Below, piece after piece: positions 28,785 through 38,207 of a DNA stretch of 64,000 nucleotides. The number at the start of each line of letters is the position of its first letter. Within the stretch, counting starts at the first letter, position 1. The DNA comes from Caballeronia peredens (lineage in GTDB: Bacteria > Pseudomonadota > Gammaproteobacteria > Burkholderiales > Burkholderiaceae). The DNA lies in assembly GCA_001544595.2 (NCBI GenBank), contig FCOH02000010.1, positions 1 through 64,000 on the forward strand, in the 5' to 3' direction. Below the pieces are notes generated by a model that was not told the origin of the DNA, did not search any database, and saw only the letters and a list, made by a program, of their open reading frames with translations. Made by a program: the position numbers and the translations under genes.

Positions 28785-29312
28785 TCAGCGGATGAACTGA
28801 TCGACGAAATCCGCGCCGAGTCCGACGGATTCGTAATGCTTGCGGCACATGTCGACCTTGGTGAAGACGTCTTCGTAGCCGGTGTAATTGCCGTACGGGT
28901 CGCAATAGAACATGACGCCGTTGACCTGGAAGTACGTGATCATCTCCTCGACGTCTTCCGGCACGTACAGCGTGTGCGTTTCGCCCGGCGGCTCGAACAC
29001 ATAGCTGCCTTCGGTCGCTTCCCAGTCATGTTCGAGATAGCGCCAGCGGCCTTTCAGCACCATGCCGTGCACCGCCTGCGGATGACGATGCCGCGACAGC
29101 ACGCCGGACTTGCGCACGCGCAGGAGGTTCATCCAGTAACCGGTCGATACGTTCAGGCACAGCGGGCGGAACCAGACGTTTTCAGCTTGCGGGACCCATT
29201 CGCGCTCGTCGGCGGGAATGGCGCTGGGAACGACGATTTCCTTTTGCGCTTCCTTCGGAAAGGGAAGTTGATACGGCGTCATGGCGTCCGCCGCGGGTTT
29301 TGGCGCACTCAT
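28785..29312 (-). CDS. Cupin dioxygenase, 2,4'-dihydroxyacetophenone dioxygenase family
   Basis: 175 residues, a cupin with a metal site formed by HRHPQAVHG and PPGETHTLYVP, and KGRWRYLEHDW between them. The whole length matches 2,4'-dihydroxyacetophenone dioxygenase, which cleaves a C-C bond to give 4-hydroxybenzoate and formate. The family is broader than this reaction, so the substrate is unproven. It is the first gene of a four-gene operon with MFS, SDR and IclR. AAGGAG (29318-29323) precedes the ATG, and an inverted repeat overlaps it. Confidence 0.8.
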   Translation of the reverse strand: MSAPKPAADAMTPYQLPFPKEAQKEIVVPSAIPADEREWVPQAENVWFRPLCLNVSTGYWMNLLRVRKSGVLSRHRHPQAVHGMVLKGRWRYLEHDWEATEGSYVFEPPGETHTLYVPEDVEEMITYFQVNGVMFYCDPYGNYTGYEDVFTKVDMCRKHYESVGLGADFVDQFIR

Positions 29313-29321
29313 CGCGTCTCC

Positions 29322-29360
29322 TTGTCCATATTGTGGATATAAAAGTCAAATTATGGACAA
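29322..29360 (-). promoter_or_regulatory. Inverted repeats upstream of the cupin dioxygenase operon
   Basis: TTGTCCATA (29322-29330) and TATGGACAA (29352-29360) are a perfect 9-bp inverted pair 21 bases apart. A third related half-site (TGTGGATAT, 29332-29340) lies between, so TCCA-N5-TGGA also occurs. Such spaced half-sites fit an IclR-type operator; the operon's own IclR gene (25860-26672) is the likely reader. Confidence 0.55.
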
Positions 29361-29424
29361 ATCTTCTGCGCGTACATGGGCGTTGTCAAGCATTTTTGCG
29401 CTCACATCGCAGGCACCCACAAAC

Positions 29425-29454
29425 GAAAAAACGCGCTGCATGGCAGCGCGTTTT
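29425..29454 (-). terminator. Terminator after the glycosyltransferase gene
   Basis: AAAACGCGCTGC (29428-29439) pairs with 29443-29454 around a 3-base loop. On the minus strand the stem runs into a T-tract, as expected for termination of the gene ending at 29474. The flanking A/T runs could also make it work for the opposite strand. Confidence 0.75.
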
Positions 29455-29473
29455 CAGGGGGAGAAAGGTCGGA

Positions 29474-30205
29474 TCAGATATTTGTCGACAACGGATGCCC
29501 AATGAACTCGTGATTGCCCGTATGCCCGATTCGAAGCCAGGGGCACGCATAGACACGCTTGCCCAATGCCCGAACGTCGGCGCAGAAAGCGAGGTCTTCG
29601 CTGATGCCGTCGGTGTTTCGCGCGCCGCCGAAGTAGGCGAAGGTATTGTTATGCACGCCCGTGCCGCCCTGAATCCAGTCCGGATGAGCGTGCCGCAACG
29701 CGTCGAACACTTCGCGGCGAATCAGCATCATGCCGGTGCCGATTCCCTCGACTTCGATGATGTCGTCGTACACCGGAATGTTGTTGATCTGCTTGACGCC
29801 GTAGAGCGGCAACGCGGAGGCCGGCAGGTCGGGACGCTCGCGCGCGATCTTCGCGATGCGTTCCCAGTCGTACTCCTTTTTCGGGCACATCGCGGCGACG
29901 ACATCGCGATCGCCGTGGCCGAGCATGCGCATCAGGTCGCCGGCGCGCCAGCTCATGTCGTTGTCGATGAACAGCAGATGCGACGCATCGGTGCGTCTCA
30001 GGAAATAATCGACGCACAGGTTGCGGCCCGGCACGACGAGCGCGCCCTTGCTCGTCGTGAAATGAATGTCGATGTTTTGCCGCATCATCTGGATCACGAG
30101 CGGCAGAAGACTCTCGACGTAGCTCATTTTGCAGGTGCCTTCATACGCCGGCGTCGCGATACAGACTGATCTCGGAAAATTGTGCGCTTCTCGCATTGGG
30201 TTCAT
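29474..30205 (-). CDS. GT-A-like glycosyltransferase family protein
   Basis: 243 residues. The start CIATPAYEGTCKMSYVESLL, a DXD-like motif in LLFIDNDMSW, then GDRDVVAAMCPKKEYDW and the later acidic ISEDLAFCADV fit a GT-A nucleotide-sugar-binding fold. The acceptor and donor are unknown. No other polysaccharide gene is adjacent, so its pathway cannot be inferred. ATG 30205 is taken as the start; ATG 30196 is an alternative, and neither has a strong ribosome-binding site. Confidence 0.65.
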   Translation of the reverse strand: MNPMREAHNFPRSVCIATPAYEGTCKMSYVESLLPLVIQMMRQNIDIHFTTSKGALVVPGRNLCVDYFLRRTDASHLLFIDNDMSWRAGDLMRMLGHGDRDVVAAMCPKKEYDWERIAKIARERPDLPASALPLYGVKQINNIPVYDDIIEVEGIGTGMMLIRREVFDALRHAHPDWIQGGTGVHNNTFAYFGGARNTDGISEDLAFCADVRALGKRVYACPWLRIGHTGNHEFIGHPLSTNI

Positions 30206-30343
30206 TCCATAGCTGGCCCTGCCGCAGCGAACTGTCAGCACGGGCAAAAATCGATGTCTTGGATTATCTGCAAACTTCTTGCACAGCGAATTCGGAATTG
30301 GTCGAATCTTGCGCGCAGACCGTGCACTTGCCGTGCAAATGAA

Positions 30344-30375
30344 AAAAGGCGAACTCGCATGCGAGTTCGCCTTTT
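30344..30375 (-). terminator. Terminator of the cyoABCD operon
   Basis: A perfect 32-base palindrome: AAAAGGCGAACTCGCA (30344-30359) with its complement (30360-30375). On the minus strand it is followed by a T-tract. It lies 25 bases after the cyoD stop codon. Confidence 0.85.
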
Positions 30376-30399
30376 GTGACCGCGGTTACCCGAAAAGGG

Positions 30400-30732
30400 T
30401 TATCGCGCCATCATCAGCATATGCACGTTATGCATGACCCAAACCGTGCCGACGATGAGAATCAGCGACATCAGAATGGTGTAAGCGAACGACAGGACAT
30501 GCCAGCGCTGCCCCTTCGACGCGTTCACGTGCAGGAAGAAGACCACATGCACGATCATCTGCACCGCGGCGAGCACCGCCAGCGCGACGATTCCGGCTTC
30601 GCCCTTGAACGCGCCCGACGTCGCGGCCCAGAACGACGCGACCGTCAACACGACAGCCAGCAGGAAGCCGATGAGATAGCCGCCCACGGTGACATGCGGA
30701 AAATCGCTTGAGTTGCTATGCGTATGAGCCAT
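30400..30732 (-). CDS. cyoD: Cytochrome bo ubiquinol oxidase subunit IV
   Basis: 110 residues with three membrane segments (GGYLIGFLLAVVLTVASFWA, IVALAVLAAVQMIVHVVFFLHV, LIVGTVWVMHNVHMLM) and the family motif MIVHVVFFLHV. It is an accessory subunit that helps assemble the oxidase's copper-heme centre. It is last in cyoABCD; its ATG shares one base with the cyoC stop (TGATG). A strong terminator follows. No cyoE (haem O synthase) gene follows in this window. Confidence 0.93.
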   Translation of the reverse strand: MAHTHSNSSDFPHVTVGGYLIGFLLAVVLTVASFWAATSGAFKGEAGIVALAVLAAVQMIVHVVFFLHVNASKGQRWHVLSFAYTILMSLILIVGTVWVMHNVHMLMMAR

Positions 30733-31340
30733 CAGACGACGCTCCCGAGATAAACGAAGGAAAACACGCAAATCCAGACGATGTCCAGAAAGTGCCAGAA
30801 GAGGCTCAGGCATGCGAGCCGGCGCAGTTCGCGCTCGTTCATCTCCGGATTGCTCACGATCTGAATGGCGAGCACGACGAGCCAGACGAGGCCGATCGTC
30901 ACGTGCAGACCGTGCGTGCCGACGAGCGTGAAGAACGCCGACCAGAACGCGCTGCGTTGCGGACCCGCGCCTTCGGCGATCAGATGCGCGAATTCATGCA
31001 CTTCCAGCCACAGAAAGCCCGCGCCCAGCACGAACGTGACGAAGAGCCACGCGAGCACCGCGCCCGACTTTCTGCGCGTGGCCGAAATCATCGCGAGACC
31101 GAAGGTCAGGCTGCTCGTGAGCAGGAGCCCGGTTTCGTACGCGACGTCCGTCAGATTGAAAAGATCCTTGCCCGTAGGACCGCCGGCGGTCTGCATCGCG
31201 AACATCGCGAAAGTCGCGAAGAGGGACGCGAACAGCACGCAGTCGGTCATCAGGTAGGCCCAGAAGCCGAACACCGAATGCGACTGGTGCTCGTGCTCAT
31301 GGTCGTGCGCATGCTGCGCGGAAAGAGTCGTTTGCGACAT
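30732..31340 (-). CDS. cyoC: Cytochrome bo ubiquinol oxidase subunit III
   Basis: 202 residues with five membrane segments: FGFWAYLMTDCVLFASLFATF, ETGLLLTSSLTFGLAMI, GAVLAWLFVTFVLGAGFLWLEV, GLHVTIGLVWLVVLAIQI and WHFLDIVWICVFSFVYL. It lacks redox centres and supports the stability of subunit I. The N-terminus is His-rich (HAHDHEHEHQSH). Its ATG abuts the cyoB stop codon with no gap. Confidence 0.93.
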   Translation of the reverse strand: MSQTTLSAQHAHDHEHEHQSHSVFGFWAYLMTDCVLFASLFATFAMFAMQTAGGPTGKDLFNLTDVAYETGLLLTSSLTFGLAMISATRRKSGAVLAWLFVTFVLGAGFLWLEVHEFAHLIAEGAGPQRSAFWSAFFTLVGTHGLHVTIGLVWLVVLAIQIVSNPEMNERELRRLACLSLFWHFLDIVWICVFSFVYLGSVV

Positions 31341-33347
31341 TTACAGCACCTCCAGTTCCAGATCGCGTTCCGCGCCGGCCTTGACGGGCGGCCTCGGCGC
31401 ATTCGGCTCTTCGATCGATTTCACCGTCGCGGCCGGAATGATGAAGCCGGCGTTGTCGCGGAAGCTGTGACCGATCACCGTCGCCACCACGCCCACGAAG
31501 CCTGCGATGGCCAGCCACCAGATATGCCAGATTCCGGCGAAACCGATCGCCAGCGAGAACAGGCCGATCACCAGACCCGCGCTCGTGTTCGACGGCATGT
31601 GAATGTCGCGATACGGACGGGCATCGACGCGACGCGTTTCTTTCGCGTCGGCGAAATCGTCGAGCGCGCGGACAGCGGGCGTGCGCGCGAAGTTGTAGAC
31701 CGGCGGCGGCGAGCTGATCGTCCATTCGAGCGTGCGGCCGTCCCACGGATCGCCGGTGACGTCGCGATAAGCCGGCTGATTGCGACGGATCACGCTCAGC
31801 ACGATCTGCGCGACCTGGAACACGACGCCCAGCGCGATGATCCCCACGCCCACAGCGGCGACGATGAAATACGGCTGCCATGCCGGGTCGTCGTAGTGAT
31901 TCAGGCGGCGCGTCGCGCCCATGAAGCCGAGGATATAGATCGGCACGAACGCGACGAAGAAGCCCACGAACCAGCAGGCGAACGCGTTGCGGCCGAGCTT
32001 TTCGTCGAGCTTGAAGCCGAACACCTTCGGCCACCAGTACTGCACGCCCGCGAAGTACCCGAACACCACGCCGCCGATGATCGCGTTATGGAAGTGGGCG
32101 ATCAGGAACAGCGAGTTGTGCAGTACGAAGTCCGCGCCGGGGATGGCCAGCATCACGCCGGTCATGCCGCCGAGCGTGAAGGTGATGACGAAGCCGATGG
32201 TCCACAGCACCGGCGTGGTGAGTTGCACGCGACCGCGATACATCGTGAAGAGCCAGTTGAAGATCTTCACGCCGGTCGGGATGGAGATGATCATCGTCAT
32301 AATGCCGAAGAATGCATTGACGTTCGCGCCCGAGCCCATCGTGAAGAAGTGGTGCAGCCACACGAGGAAGGAGAGCACCATGATGCAGCACGTTGCCCAG
32401 ACCATGGTCTTGTAGCCGAACAGCGGCTTCTTCGAGAACGTCGCGACCACTTCCGAATAAATGCCGAACGCGGGCAGAACCAGAATGTAGACCTCGGGGT
32501 GACCCCAGGCCCAGATCAGGTTCAGATAGACCATCGGGTTGCCGCCGCCGTCGTTCGTGAAGAAGTGCATGCCGAGATAGCGATCGAGGCCGAGCAGCGC
32601 GAGCGCGACGGTCAGGATCGGGAACGTCGCCATGATCAGCACGTTCGAGCAGAACGCCGTCCACGTGAAGACGGGCATCTTCATCCACGTCATGCCGGGC
32701 GCGCGCATCTTCACGATGGTCACGAAGAAGTTCACGGCCGTGAGCAACGTACCGATACCGGACAACTGCAGCGCCCAGATGTAGTAGTCGACCCCGACGC
32801 CCGGATTGAACTGCGTCTCGGAGAGCGGCGGATACGCGAGCCAGCCGGTGGTCGAGAACTCGCCGATGAACAGCGACAGGTTGACCAGAATGGCGGCCAC
32901 GGCCGTCATCCAGAACGAGAGCGAGTTGATGAACGGGAACGCCACGTCGCGCGCGCCGATCTGCAGAGGCACGACGAGGTTGAAGAACGCGACCAGCAGC
33001 GCCATGGCCATGAAGAAGATCATGATGGTGCCGTGCGCCGAGAAGATCTGGTCGAAGTGATGCGGCGGCAGATAGCCCGGCGAGTCGAGCGCGATGGCCT
33101 GCTGCAGACGCATCATGACGGCGTCCGCGAAGCCGCGCACGAGCATGAGCCCGGCCACGACGAGATACATGACACCGATGCGCTTGTGATCGACCGAAGT
33201 CAGATACTCGCGCCAGAGCCAGCCCCACTTGCCGAGTTTGGTGATAAGGGCGACCGTACCGAGCGCGATGATCGCCATGAAGACCGTCGCCCCCATGATG
33301 ATGGGTTCGTGGTACGGGATCGCCTCGAGCGTTAGTTTGCCGAACAT
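31341..33347 (-). CDS. cyoB: Cytochrome bo ubiquinol oxidase subunit I
   Basis: 668 residues, a haem-copper oxidase main subunit that reduces oxygen to water with electrons from ubiquinol and pumps protons across the inner membrane. Haem and copper ligands are visible: HGTIMIFF (low-spin haem His), [15 protein letters not shown] (Cu His cross-linked to Tyr), WLHHFFTMG (two Cu His) and AHFHNAIIG (two haem His). It starts four bases after the cyoA stop and abuts cyoC. Confidence 0.96.
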   Translation of the reverse strand: MFGKLTLEAIPYHEPIIMGATVFMAIIALGTVALITKLGKWGWLWREYLTSVDHKRIGVMYLVVAGLMLVRGFADAVMMRLQQAIALDSPGYLPPHHFDQIFSAHGTIMIFFMAMALLVAFFNLVVPLQIGARDVAFPFINSLSFWMTAVAAILVNLSLFIGEFSTTGWLAYPPLSETQFNPGVGVDYYIWALQLSGIGTLLTAVNFFVTIVKMRAPGMTWMKMPVFTWTAFCSNVLIMATFPILTVALALLGLDRYLGMHFFTNDGGGNPMVYLNLIWAWGHPEVYILVLPAFGIYSEVVATFSKKPLFGYKTMVWATCCIMVLSFLVWLHHFFTMGSGANVNAFFGIMTMIISIPTGVKIFNWLFTMYRGRVQLTTPVLWTIGFVITFTLGGMTGVMLAIPGADFVLHNSLFLIAHFHNAIIGGVVFGYFAGVQYWWPKVFGFKLDEKLGRNAFACWFVGFFVAFVPIYILGFMGATRRLNHYDDPAWQPYFIVAAVGVGIIALGVVFQVAQIVLSVIRRNQPAYRDVTGDPWDGRTLEWTISSPPPVYNFARTPAVRALDDFADAKETRRVDARPYRDIHMPSNTSAGLVIGLFSLAIGFAGIWHIWWLAIAGFVGVVATVIGHSFRDNAGFIIPAATVKSIEEPNAPRPPVKAGAERDLELEVL

Positions 33348-33351
33348 TGGC

Positions 33352-34239
33352 TTACCCCTTGGTTACGCAATTTTCGCCATTCACATCGAAACGGCCGTAG
33401 TTGTATTTGGCGACGATGTTGTTGAAGAGCTTTGGATCGACGGTCGAGAAGTAGCGCACGGCGACCTTCTCGCTCGGACGGGCGACGCCCGCGTAGACGT
33501 TCATGTTGAGATCTTCGGGCGCGCCCTTGACCCTTTTCAGCCATGCGTCGAAGTCGGCGGGAGACAGGGCGAGCGCGCGGAACTTCATGTCGGAGAAACC
33601 GGCGCCGCTGTAGTTGGCCGAGATCCCCGCGTAGTCGCCGACGTGATCGGCTTGCAGGTGCAGGCGCGTCTGCATGCCGGCCATCGCGTAGATCTGGCCG
33701 CCGAGTTGCGGGATGAAGAACGAGTTCATCACCGAATCCGACGTGATGCGGAAGTTCACCGGCGTGCCCACCGGAAACGCCAGTTGGTTCACCGACGCGA
33801 CGCCGAGATCCGGATAGATGAACAGCCACTTCCAGTCGAGCGCGACGACTTCGACGTTGATCGGCTTGACCTGGGATTCGAGCGGCTTGTACGGATCGAG
33901 CTCGTGCGTGGTTTTCCACGTGAGGATGCCGAGGTACAGGATGATGATCGCCGGAATGGCCCAGACCACGATTTCAATGGCCGTGGAATGCGTCCATTTC
34001 GGCGCGTAGGTGGCCTTCGTGTTGGACGCGCGATAGCGCCATGCGATGAACAGGGTCAGGAGGATGACCGGGATCACCACGAGCAGCATGGTGAAAGTCG
34101 CGGTGGCGATCAGCGACGCTTCCGCCTTGCCGATCATGCCTTTCGAGTCCAGGACTTCCAGTTTGCATCCCGAGAGACATACGCTGGCTATCAACCCCGA
34201 TAACAATGGCACTGCTAAACGTTGGGTATTTTCATTCAT
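33352..34239 (-). CDS. cyoA: Cytochrome bo ubiquinol oxidase subunit II
   Basis: 295 residues: a lipoprotein signal with lipobox LSGC, two membrane segments (about 40-65 and 85-105) and a periplasmic cupredoxin-like domain that lacks the CuA ligands, as expected for quinol oxidases ([37 protein letters not shown]). It is the first gene of cyoABCD. The upstream 237 bases to the IclR gene must hold the promoter; no redox operator was identified. Confidence 0.95.
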   Translation of the reverse strand: MNENTQRLAVPLLSGLIASVCLSGCKLEVLDSKGMIGKAEASLIATATFTMLLVVIPVILLTLFIAWRYRASNTKATYAPKWTHSTAIEIVVWAIPAIIILYLGILTWKTTHELDPYKPLESQVKPINVEVVALDWKWLFIYPDLGVASVNQLAFPVGTPVNFRITSDSVMNSFFIPQLGGQIYAMAGMQTRLHLQADHVGDYAGISANYSGAGFSDMKFRALALSPADFDAWLKRVKGAPEDLNMNVYAGVARPSEKVAVRYFSTVDPKLFNNIVAKYNYGRFDVNGENCVTKG

Positions 34240-34476
34240 TGCATTCGCTGGTTTCTATGATCGAAGCGTCCCGGAAGAACGCCGTTGCACGGCGTTGCGC
34301 CGCGTCAGGATCATGCCACGCGCGATTTTTCGCGATGGTGCGAATGTTTGGAATTTTGTTTCAGATCAAGCTCGTGCGACAGGGTGTCGCGCGCGGTGGC
34401 GCTTTTGCAACTCGATCTGAAGAGGAGACGGAAGTCACAACGAAGCAATGTCGTCGCGACTGTCATAAAGCGTTGA

Positions 34477-35319
34477 TCAGAGCGCGCGTTCGAGCCTCAC
34501 CGCGAGGCGTTGCAGGACCGGCAGGAAGTCGCGCGTCATCGCTTCGACGCTCACGCGTGCCGACGACACGCTCACGCTCACCGCCGCCTCGACGCCGCCC
34601 AGACGGTTCCTCACCGGCACGGCCATCGCGCGCATGCCGAGTTCGAGCTCTTCGTCGCTGATGGCGTAGCCGTCTGCCTGCGCGCGATGGATGGCGGCGA
34701 TCACGTCCTCGGGGTCGCTGATCGTGCGCGACGTGAGTTTGCGAAGCGGCAATGCAGAGATGTGCCGCACGATTTCGCCGTCCGACTTGTGCGACAGCAG
34801 CACGCGGCCCGTCGCCGAGCAGTACGCGGGAAAGCGGCCGCCGAGTTTCGCGCCCGTCGAGACGATGCGGATCGCCTCCGCGCGCCCGACGAACACCGAG
34901 TGGCCTTCGTCCAGCACGGCGAGCGAGACGGACTCCTGCAACTCGTCGCGCGCGGCGGCGAGCAGCGGCTGCGCGATCTGCGCCAGCGACGACGTGCTCA
35001 GATAAGCGCCGCCCAGGCGCAGCATGCGCGGCAGCGGCGTGAAGAACTTGCCGTCGTGCGACAGATAGCCGAGATCGACGAGCGTGAGCAGACAACGGCG
35101 CGCGGCGGGACGCGTGACGTCCGCGAGACGCGCGGCCTCCGCCACGGTCATGCGTACGGTGGTCGTGCTGAATGCCTCGATGATCGCGAGCCCCTTTGCA
35201 AGGCCGCCCATTCCCTCGCGCGCACGCGGTTCCGACGCTTCTTCAGCGACCAATTCGGACTCGACGACAGACGCGGGCGCGCCGTCCTCGCCGTTGACAG
35301 GCAATTTGACGGATGTCAT
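34477..35319 (-). CDS. tphR: IclR-family regulator of the terephthalate-type cluster
   Basis: 280 residues from ATG 35319 (MTSVKLPVNGEDG). It has an IclR winged helix (TVRMTVAEAARLADVTRPAARRCLLTL) and effector domain (ESVSLAVLDEGHSVFVGRAEA, AYCSATGRVLLSH), of the PcaR/PobR-like branch that usually activates aromatic catabolism genes. It is divergent from the tphA2-like gene, with a direct repeat of TATTCGAACA between them. By analogy with Comamonas TphR it probably activates the tph-type operon in response to terephthalate or a similar acid. Confidence 0.8.
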   Translation of the reverse strand: MTSVKLPVNGEDGAPASVVESELVAEEASEPRAREGMGGLAKGLAIIEAFSTTTVRMTVAEAARLADVTRPAARRCLLTLVDLGYLSHDGKFFTPLPRMLRLGGAYLSTSSLAQIAQPLLAAARDELQESVSLAVLDEGHSVFVGRAEAIRIVSTGAKLGGRFPAYCSATGRVLLSHKSDGEIVRHISALPLRKLTSRTISDPEDVIAAIHRAQADGYAISDEELELGMRAMAVPVRNRLGGVEAAVSVSVSSARVSVEAMTRDFLPVLQRLAVRLERAL

Positions 35320-35329
35320 GATGGTTCTA

Positions 35330-35357
35330 TATTCGAACAATGTACGGTATTCGAACA
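35330..35357. promoter_or_regulatory. Direct-repeat operator between tphR- and tphA2-like genes
   Basis: TATTCGAACA occurs at 35330-35339 and again at 35348-35357, an 18-base period with no mismatch. PobR/PcaU-type IclR activators bind repeated 10-bp motifs, so this is a good candidate for the regulator's site. The repeat is seen; the binding is inferred. Confidence 0.65.
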
Positions 35358-35441
35358 TGTCGGCGGCGCGGTGTCAAGCGCCGCGCGAGACGAAAGCAGC
35401 GAATGCCGTCGCGAGATATCGAGAACCCGAAGGAGAACGAC

Positions 35442-36701
35442 TTGAACATCATCCCCATCAAACCGGCGCCGCGCGCGGATCTGACCTGGCCCGAGGAAGG
35501 CCTGACTCGCGTGCCGTATCCGGTCTTTCAGAGCAAGGACGTCTACGCCGACGAACAGGACAACATCTTTCGCGGCGCGAACTGGAACTTCCTGTGCCTG
35601 GAAGTCGAGTTGCCGAATCCGGGCGATTTCCGCGCGACGTTCGTCGGCGACACGCCGGTGGTCGTCACCCGCGATACGGACGGCGAGCTGTACGCGTTCG
35701 AGAACCGCTGCGCGCATCGCGGCGCGCTCGTGTGTCTCGAAGACCAGGGCAACACGAAGGACTTCAGCTGCGTGTATCACGCGTGGACGTACAACCTTCA
35801 GGGTGACCTGCAGGGCGTCGCGTTCAAGGACGGCATCAACGGAAAGGGCGGCATGAAGCCCGACTTCTGCATGGAAGATCACGGCCTGCGCAAGCTGCGC
35901 GTCGAGACGCTGCACGGACTCGTGTTCGGCAGCTATTCCGATGACGTCGCCCCGCTCGACGAATATCTCGGCGAAGAAATCGTCGCGCGCATCGCGCGTG
36001 TGCTGGAAGGGCGCAAGCCAGTCGTGCTCGGCCGCTTCACGCAGATGCTGCCGAACAACTGGAAGCTTTATGTGGAGAACGTGAAGGACTCGTATCACGC
36101 GAGCATCCTGCATCTGTTCTTCACGACGTTTCAGCTGAACCGGCTCTCGCAACGCGGCGGAATCATCGTCGATCCGAGCGGCGCGCATCACGTCAGCTAT
36201 TCCGCGGTGGATCACGCGCAAGAGACTTCGTCGAAAGATTATTCGCAGCAGAACATCCGCTCGGAAAGCGGCCATCGGCTGGAAGACACATCTGTGCTCA
36301 AAGGCACCGACGAATTCGGCGACGGCATCACGCTGCAGATCCTTTCCGTCTTCCCCGGCTTCGTGCTGCAACAGATTCAGAACGCGATCGCGGTGCGTCA
36401 GATCCTGCCGCGCGGCACGGAGGAAACCGAACTGAACTGGACCTATCTCGGCTTCGACGACGACACGCCCGAGTTGCGCGAAATGCGTCTGCGGCAAGCC
36501 AATCTCGTCGGCCCGGCAGGTTATGTGTCGATGGAAGACGGCTGCGTCGGCGGCTTCGTGCAGCGCGGCATCGAAGGCGCGCAGAGCGCGTGCTCGGTGA
36601 TCGAGATGGGCGGCGACACCGCCGAGAGCAGCGAGAGCCGCGTGACGGAAGCATCGATTCGCGGCTTCTGGAAGGCATATCGCCACGCAATGAACTATTG
36701 A
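35442..36701 (+). CDS. tphA2: Terephthalate 1,2-dioxygenase-like oxygenase large subunit
   Basis: 419 residues. The Rieske cluster ligands are C90, H92, C110 and H113 ([10 protein letters not shown] and SCVYHAW). The mononuclear iron site is in [14 protein letters not shown], and blocks such as [20 protein letters not shown] and [17 protein letters not shown] match remembered Comamonas TphA2 closely. It would dihydroxylate terephthalate, or a close aromatic diacid, to a cis-dihydrodiol. TTG 35442 is chosen because AAGGAG (35430-35435) lies six bases before it; an ATG at 35403 lacks such a site. A3, B and A1 genes follow directly. Confidence 0.82.
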   Translation: MNIIPIKPAPRADLTWPEEGLTRVPYPVFQSKDVYADEQDNIFRGANWNFLCLEVELPNPGDFRATFVGDTPVVVTRDTDGELYAFENRCAHRGALVCLEDQGNTKDFSCVYHAWTYNLQGDLQGVAFKDGINGKGGMKPDFCMEDHGLRKLRVETLHGLVFGSYSDDVAPLDEYLGEEIVARIARVLEGRKPVVLGRFTQMLPNNWKLYVENVKDSYHASILHLFFTTFQLNRLSQRGGIIVDPSGAHHVSYSAVDHAQETSSKDYSQQNIRSESGHRLEDTSVLKGTDEFGDGITLQILSVFPGFVLQQIQNAIAVRQILPRGTEETELNWTYLGFDDDTPELREMRLRQANLVGPAGYVSMEDGCVGGFVQRGIEGAQSACSVIEMGGDTAESSESRVTEASIRGFWKAYRHAMNY

Positions 36702-36721
36702 GCACGACGGGGACCAGCATC

Positions 36722-37189
36722 ATGCAAGACACTTTCCAGCTGATCGCGCGGGCGCAGGCGGAGTACGCGCGCTGCATCGACGACGGCGACCTCGCGCAAT
36801 GGCCGGACTTCTTCGTCGGCGAATGCGTGTACAAGGTGACGACCGCGGAAAATCACAAGCGCGGTCTCGAAGCGGGACTGATCTACGCCGCATCGCGCGG
36901 CATGCTGGTGGACCGCATCGCGTCGCTGCGCGATGCGAACATCTACGAGCGCCACGCGTACCGGCATTTGCTCGGGCAGCCGTATATCGTGTCCGAGAGC
37001 GGCGACGAGGTGCGCTGCGAGACGTCGTTCATGGTCGCGCGCATCATGCGCGACGGCACGACGAGTCTCTTCGTCACAGGCCGCTATCTCGACGTCTACG
37101 TGCGCCACGAGCCAAGCGTGAAGCTGCGCGAGCGCATCGCCGTGTGCGACAGCTCGCGTATCGATACGCTGCTCGCGCTGCCGCTATGA
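36722..37189 (+). CDS. tphA3: Terephthalate 1,2-dioxygenase-like oxygenase small subunit
   Basis: 155 residues of the ring-hydroxylating dioxygenase beta-subunit fold (NTF2-like): AEYARCIDDGDLAQWPDFFVGECVYKV, YERHAYRHLLGQPYIVSE, SLFVTGRYLDVYVRHE. It pairs with the large subunit in the oxygenase. It starts 20 bases after tphA2, and its stop overlaps the next ATG (ATGA). Confidence 0.85.
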   Translation: MQDTFQLIARAQAEYARCIDDGDLAQWPDFFVGECVYKVTTAENHKRGLEAGLIYAASRGMLVDRIASLRDANIYERHAYRHLLGQPYIVSESGDEVRCETSFMVARIMRDGTTSLFVTGRYLDVYVRHEPSVKLRERIAVCDSSRIDTLLALPL

Positions 37190-38196
37190 CGCGCGCTGCT
37201 TCCGTGATTGCGCTCGCCATCGGCGACCCGAACGGCATCGGGCCCGAGATCGCCGTGAAAGCGGCGGCGTGGCTCGCCGTGCACGACGGTCCGCGCGCAC
37301 TGCTTGTCGGCGATACGCATGTGATCCGTTGGTATGCGCAGCGTTGCGCGCCCTCGTTCGATGTGCGCGAAGTCCCGGCAGATGCGTTGCCCGCGCGCAC
37401 GCCCGCCGCGCTCGATGTGCTCGACGTCATGGCGCTGCCCGTCGATTCGTTCAGGCCCGGCGAAGTCGGCGCGGCCGCGGGCGCCGCCACGCTCGCCTAC
37501 GTGCGCGCCGCGCTCGACGTCGCACGTGCGGGCCGGGCGGATGCCGTGATCGCGTGTCCGCATTCGGAGACTGCGATCAACGCGTCCGGCACGCCGTTCG
37601 CGGGCTATCCCGGCTATGTCGCGAGACATCTGGGCCTCGCTCCCGACGATGTCTATCTGCTGCTGATGGGCGGCGGCTTGCGCATCGTTCACACGACGCT
37701 GCACGAAGGACTCGCAGGCGCGCTCGCGCGTCTCACGCCGAAGCAGGTCGAAGGTGCGGCGCGCGCGGCGGTCCGCGCGATGAACGCGATGGGCGTCGAG
37801 CGCCCGCGCATCGGCGTGATGGGCATCAATCCGCATGCGGGCGAAGGCGGGCTGTTCGGGCGCGAAGACATCGACGTCACCGAGCCTGCCGTCGCCACGC
37901 TGCGCGCTGAAGGCATCGACGTGATCGGCCCGCTCGGCGCGGACCTGCTGCTCATGCGCGAAGACATCGACGTGTTCGTCGCGATGTATCACGACCAGGG
38001 CCACATTCCGGTGAAGCTGCGCGCGGGACGTCATTCCGCGGCCATGTCGATTGGCGGCGATGTCGTGTTTTCCAGCGTCGGGCATGGCAGCGGTTTCGAT
38101 ATCGCCGGGCAGTTCGTCGCGGATCCGTCGCCGCTGCTCGGCGCGATCGCGCTCGTGACGCGCGGCGAATCGCCCGTCGCGCCGGATAAAGCCTGA
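37186..38196 (+). CDS. tphB: PdxA-family dihydrodiol dehydrogenase (TphB type)
   Basis: 336 residues of the PdxA fold: IALAIGDPNGIGPEIAVKA, metal-binding HSETAINASG, GVMGINPHAGEGGLFG and YHDQGHIPVKL. PdxA itself makes vitamin B6, but the position between dioxygenase subunits and reductase matches TphB. TphB oxidises and decarboxylates 1,2-dihydroxy-3,5-cyclohexadiene-1,4-dicarboxylate to protocatechuate with NAD+. It overlaps tphA3 by ATGA. Protocatechuate-cleavage genes are not in the window. Confidence 0.82.
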   Translation: MTRAASVIALAIGDPNGIGPEIAVKAAAWLAVHDGPRALLVGDTHVIRWYAQRCAPSFDVREVPADALPARTPAALDVLDVMALPVDSFRPGEVGAAAGAATLAYVRAALDVARAGRADAVIACPHSETAINASGTPFAGYPGYVARHLGLAPDDVYLLLMGGGLRIVHTTLHEGLAGALARLTPKQVEGAARAAVRAMNAMGVERPRIGVMGINPHAGEGGLFGREDIDVTEPAVATLRAEGIDVIGPLGADLLLMREDIDVFVAMYHDQGHIPVKLRAGRHSAAMSIGGDVVFSSVGHGSGFDIAGQFVADPSPLLGAIALVTRGESPVAPDKA

Positions 38197-38207
38197 AAGG
38201 AGTGTTC

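Noticed and set aside
30708-33335. Long plus-strand open frame opposite cyoCB
   Set aside because: Antisense shadow caused by high G+C third positions; composition is unlike protein and the cyo genes are certain.
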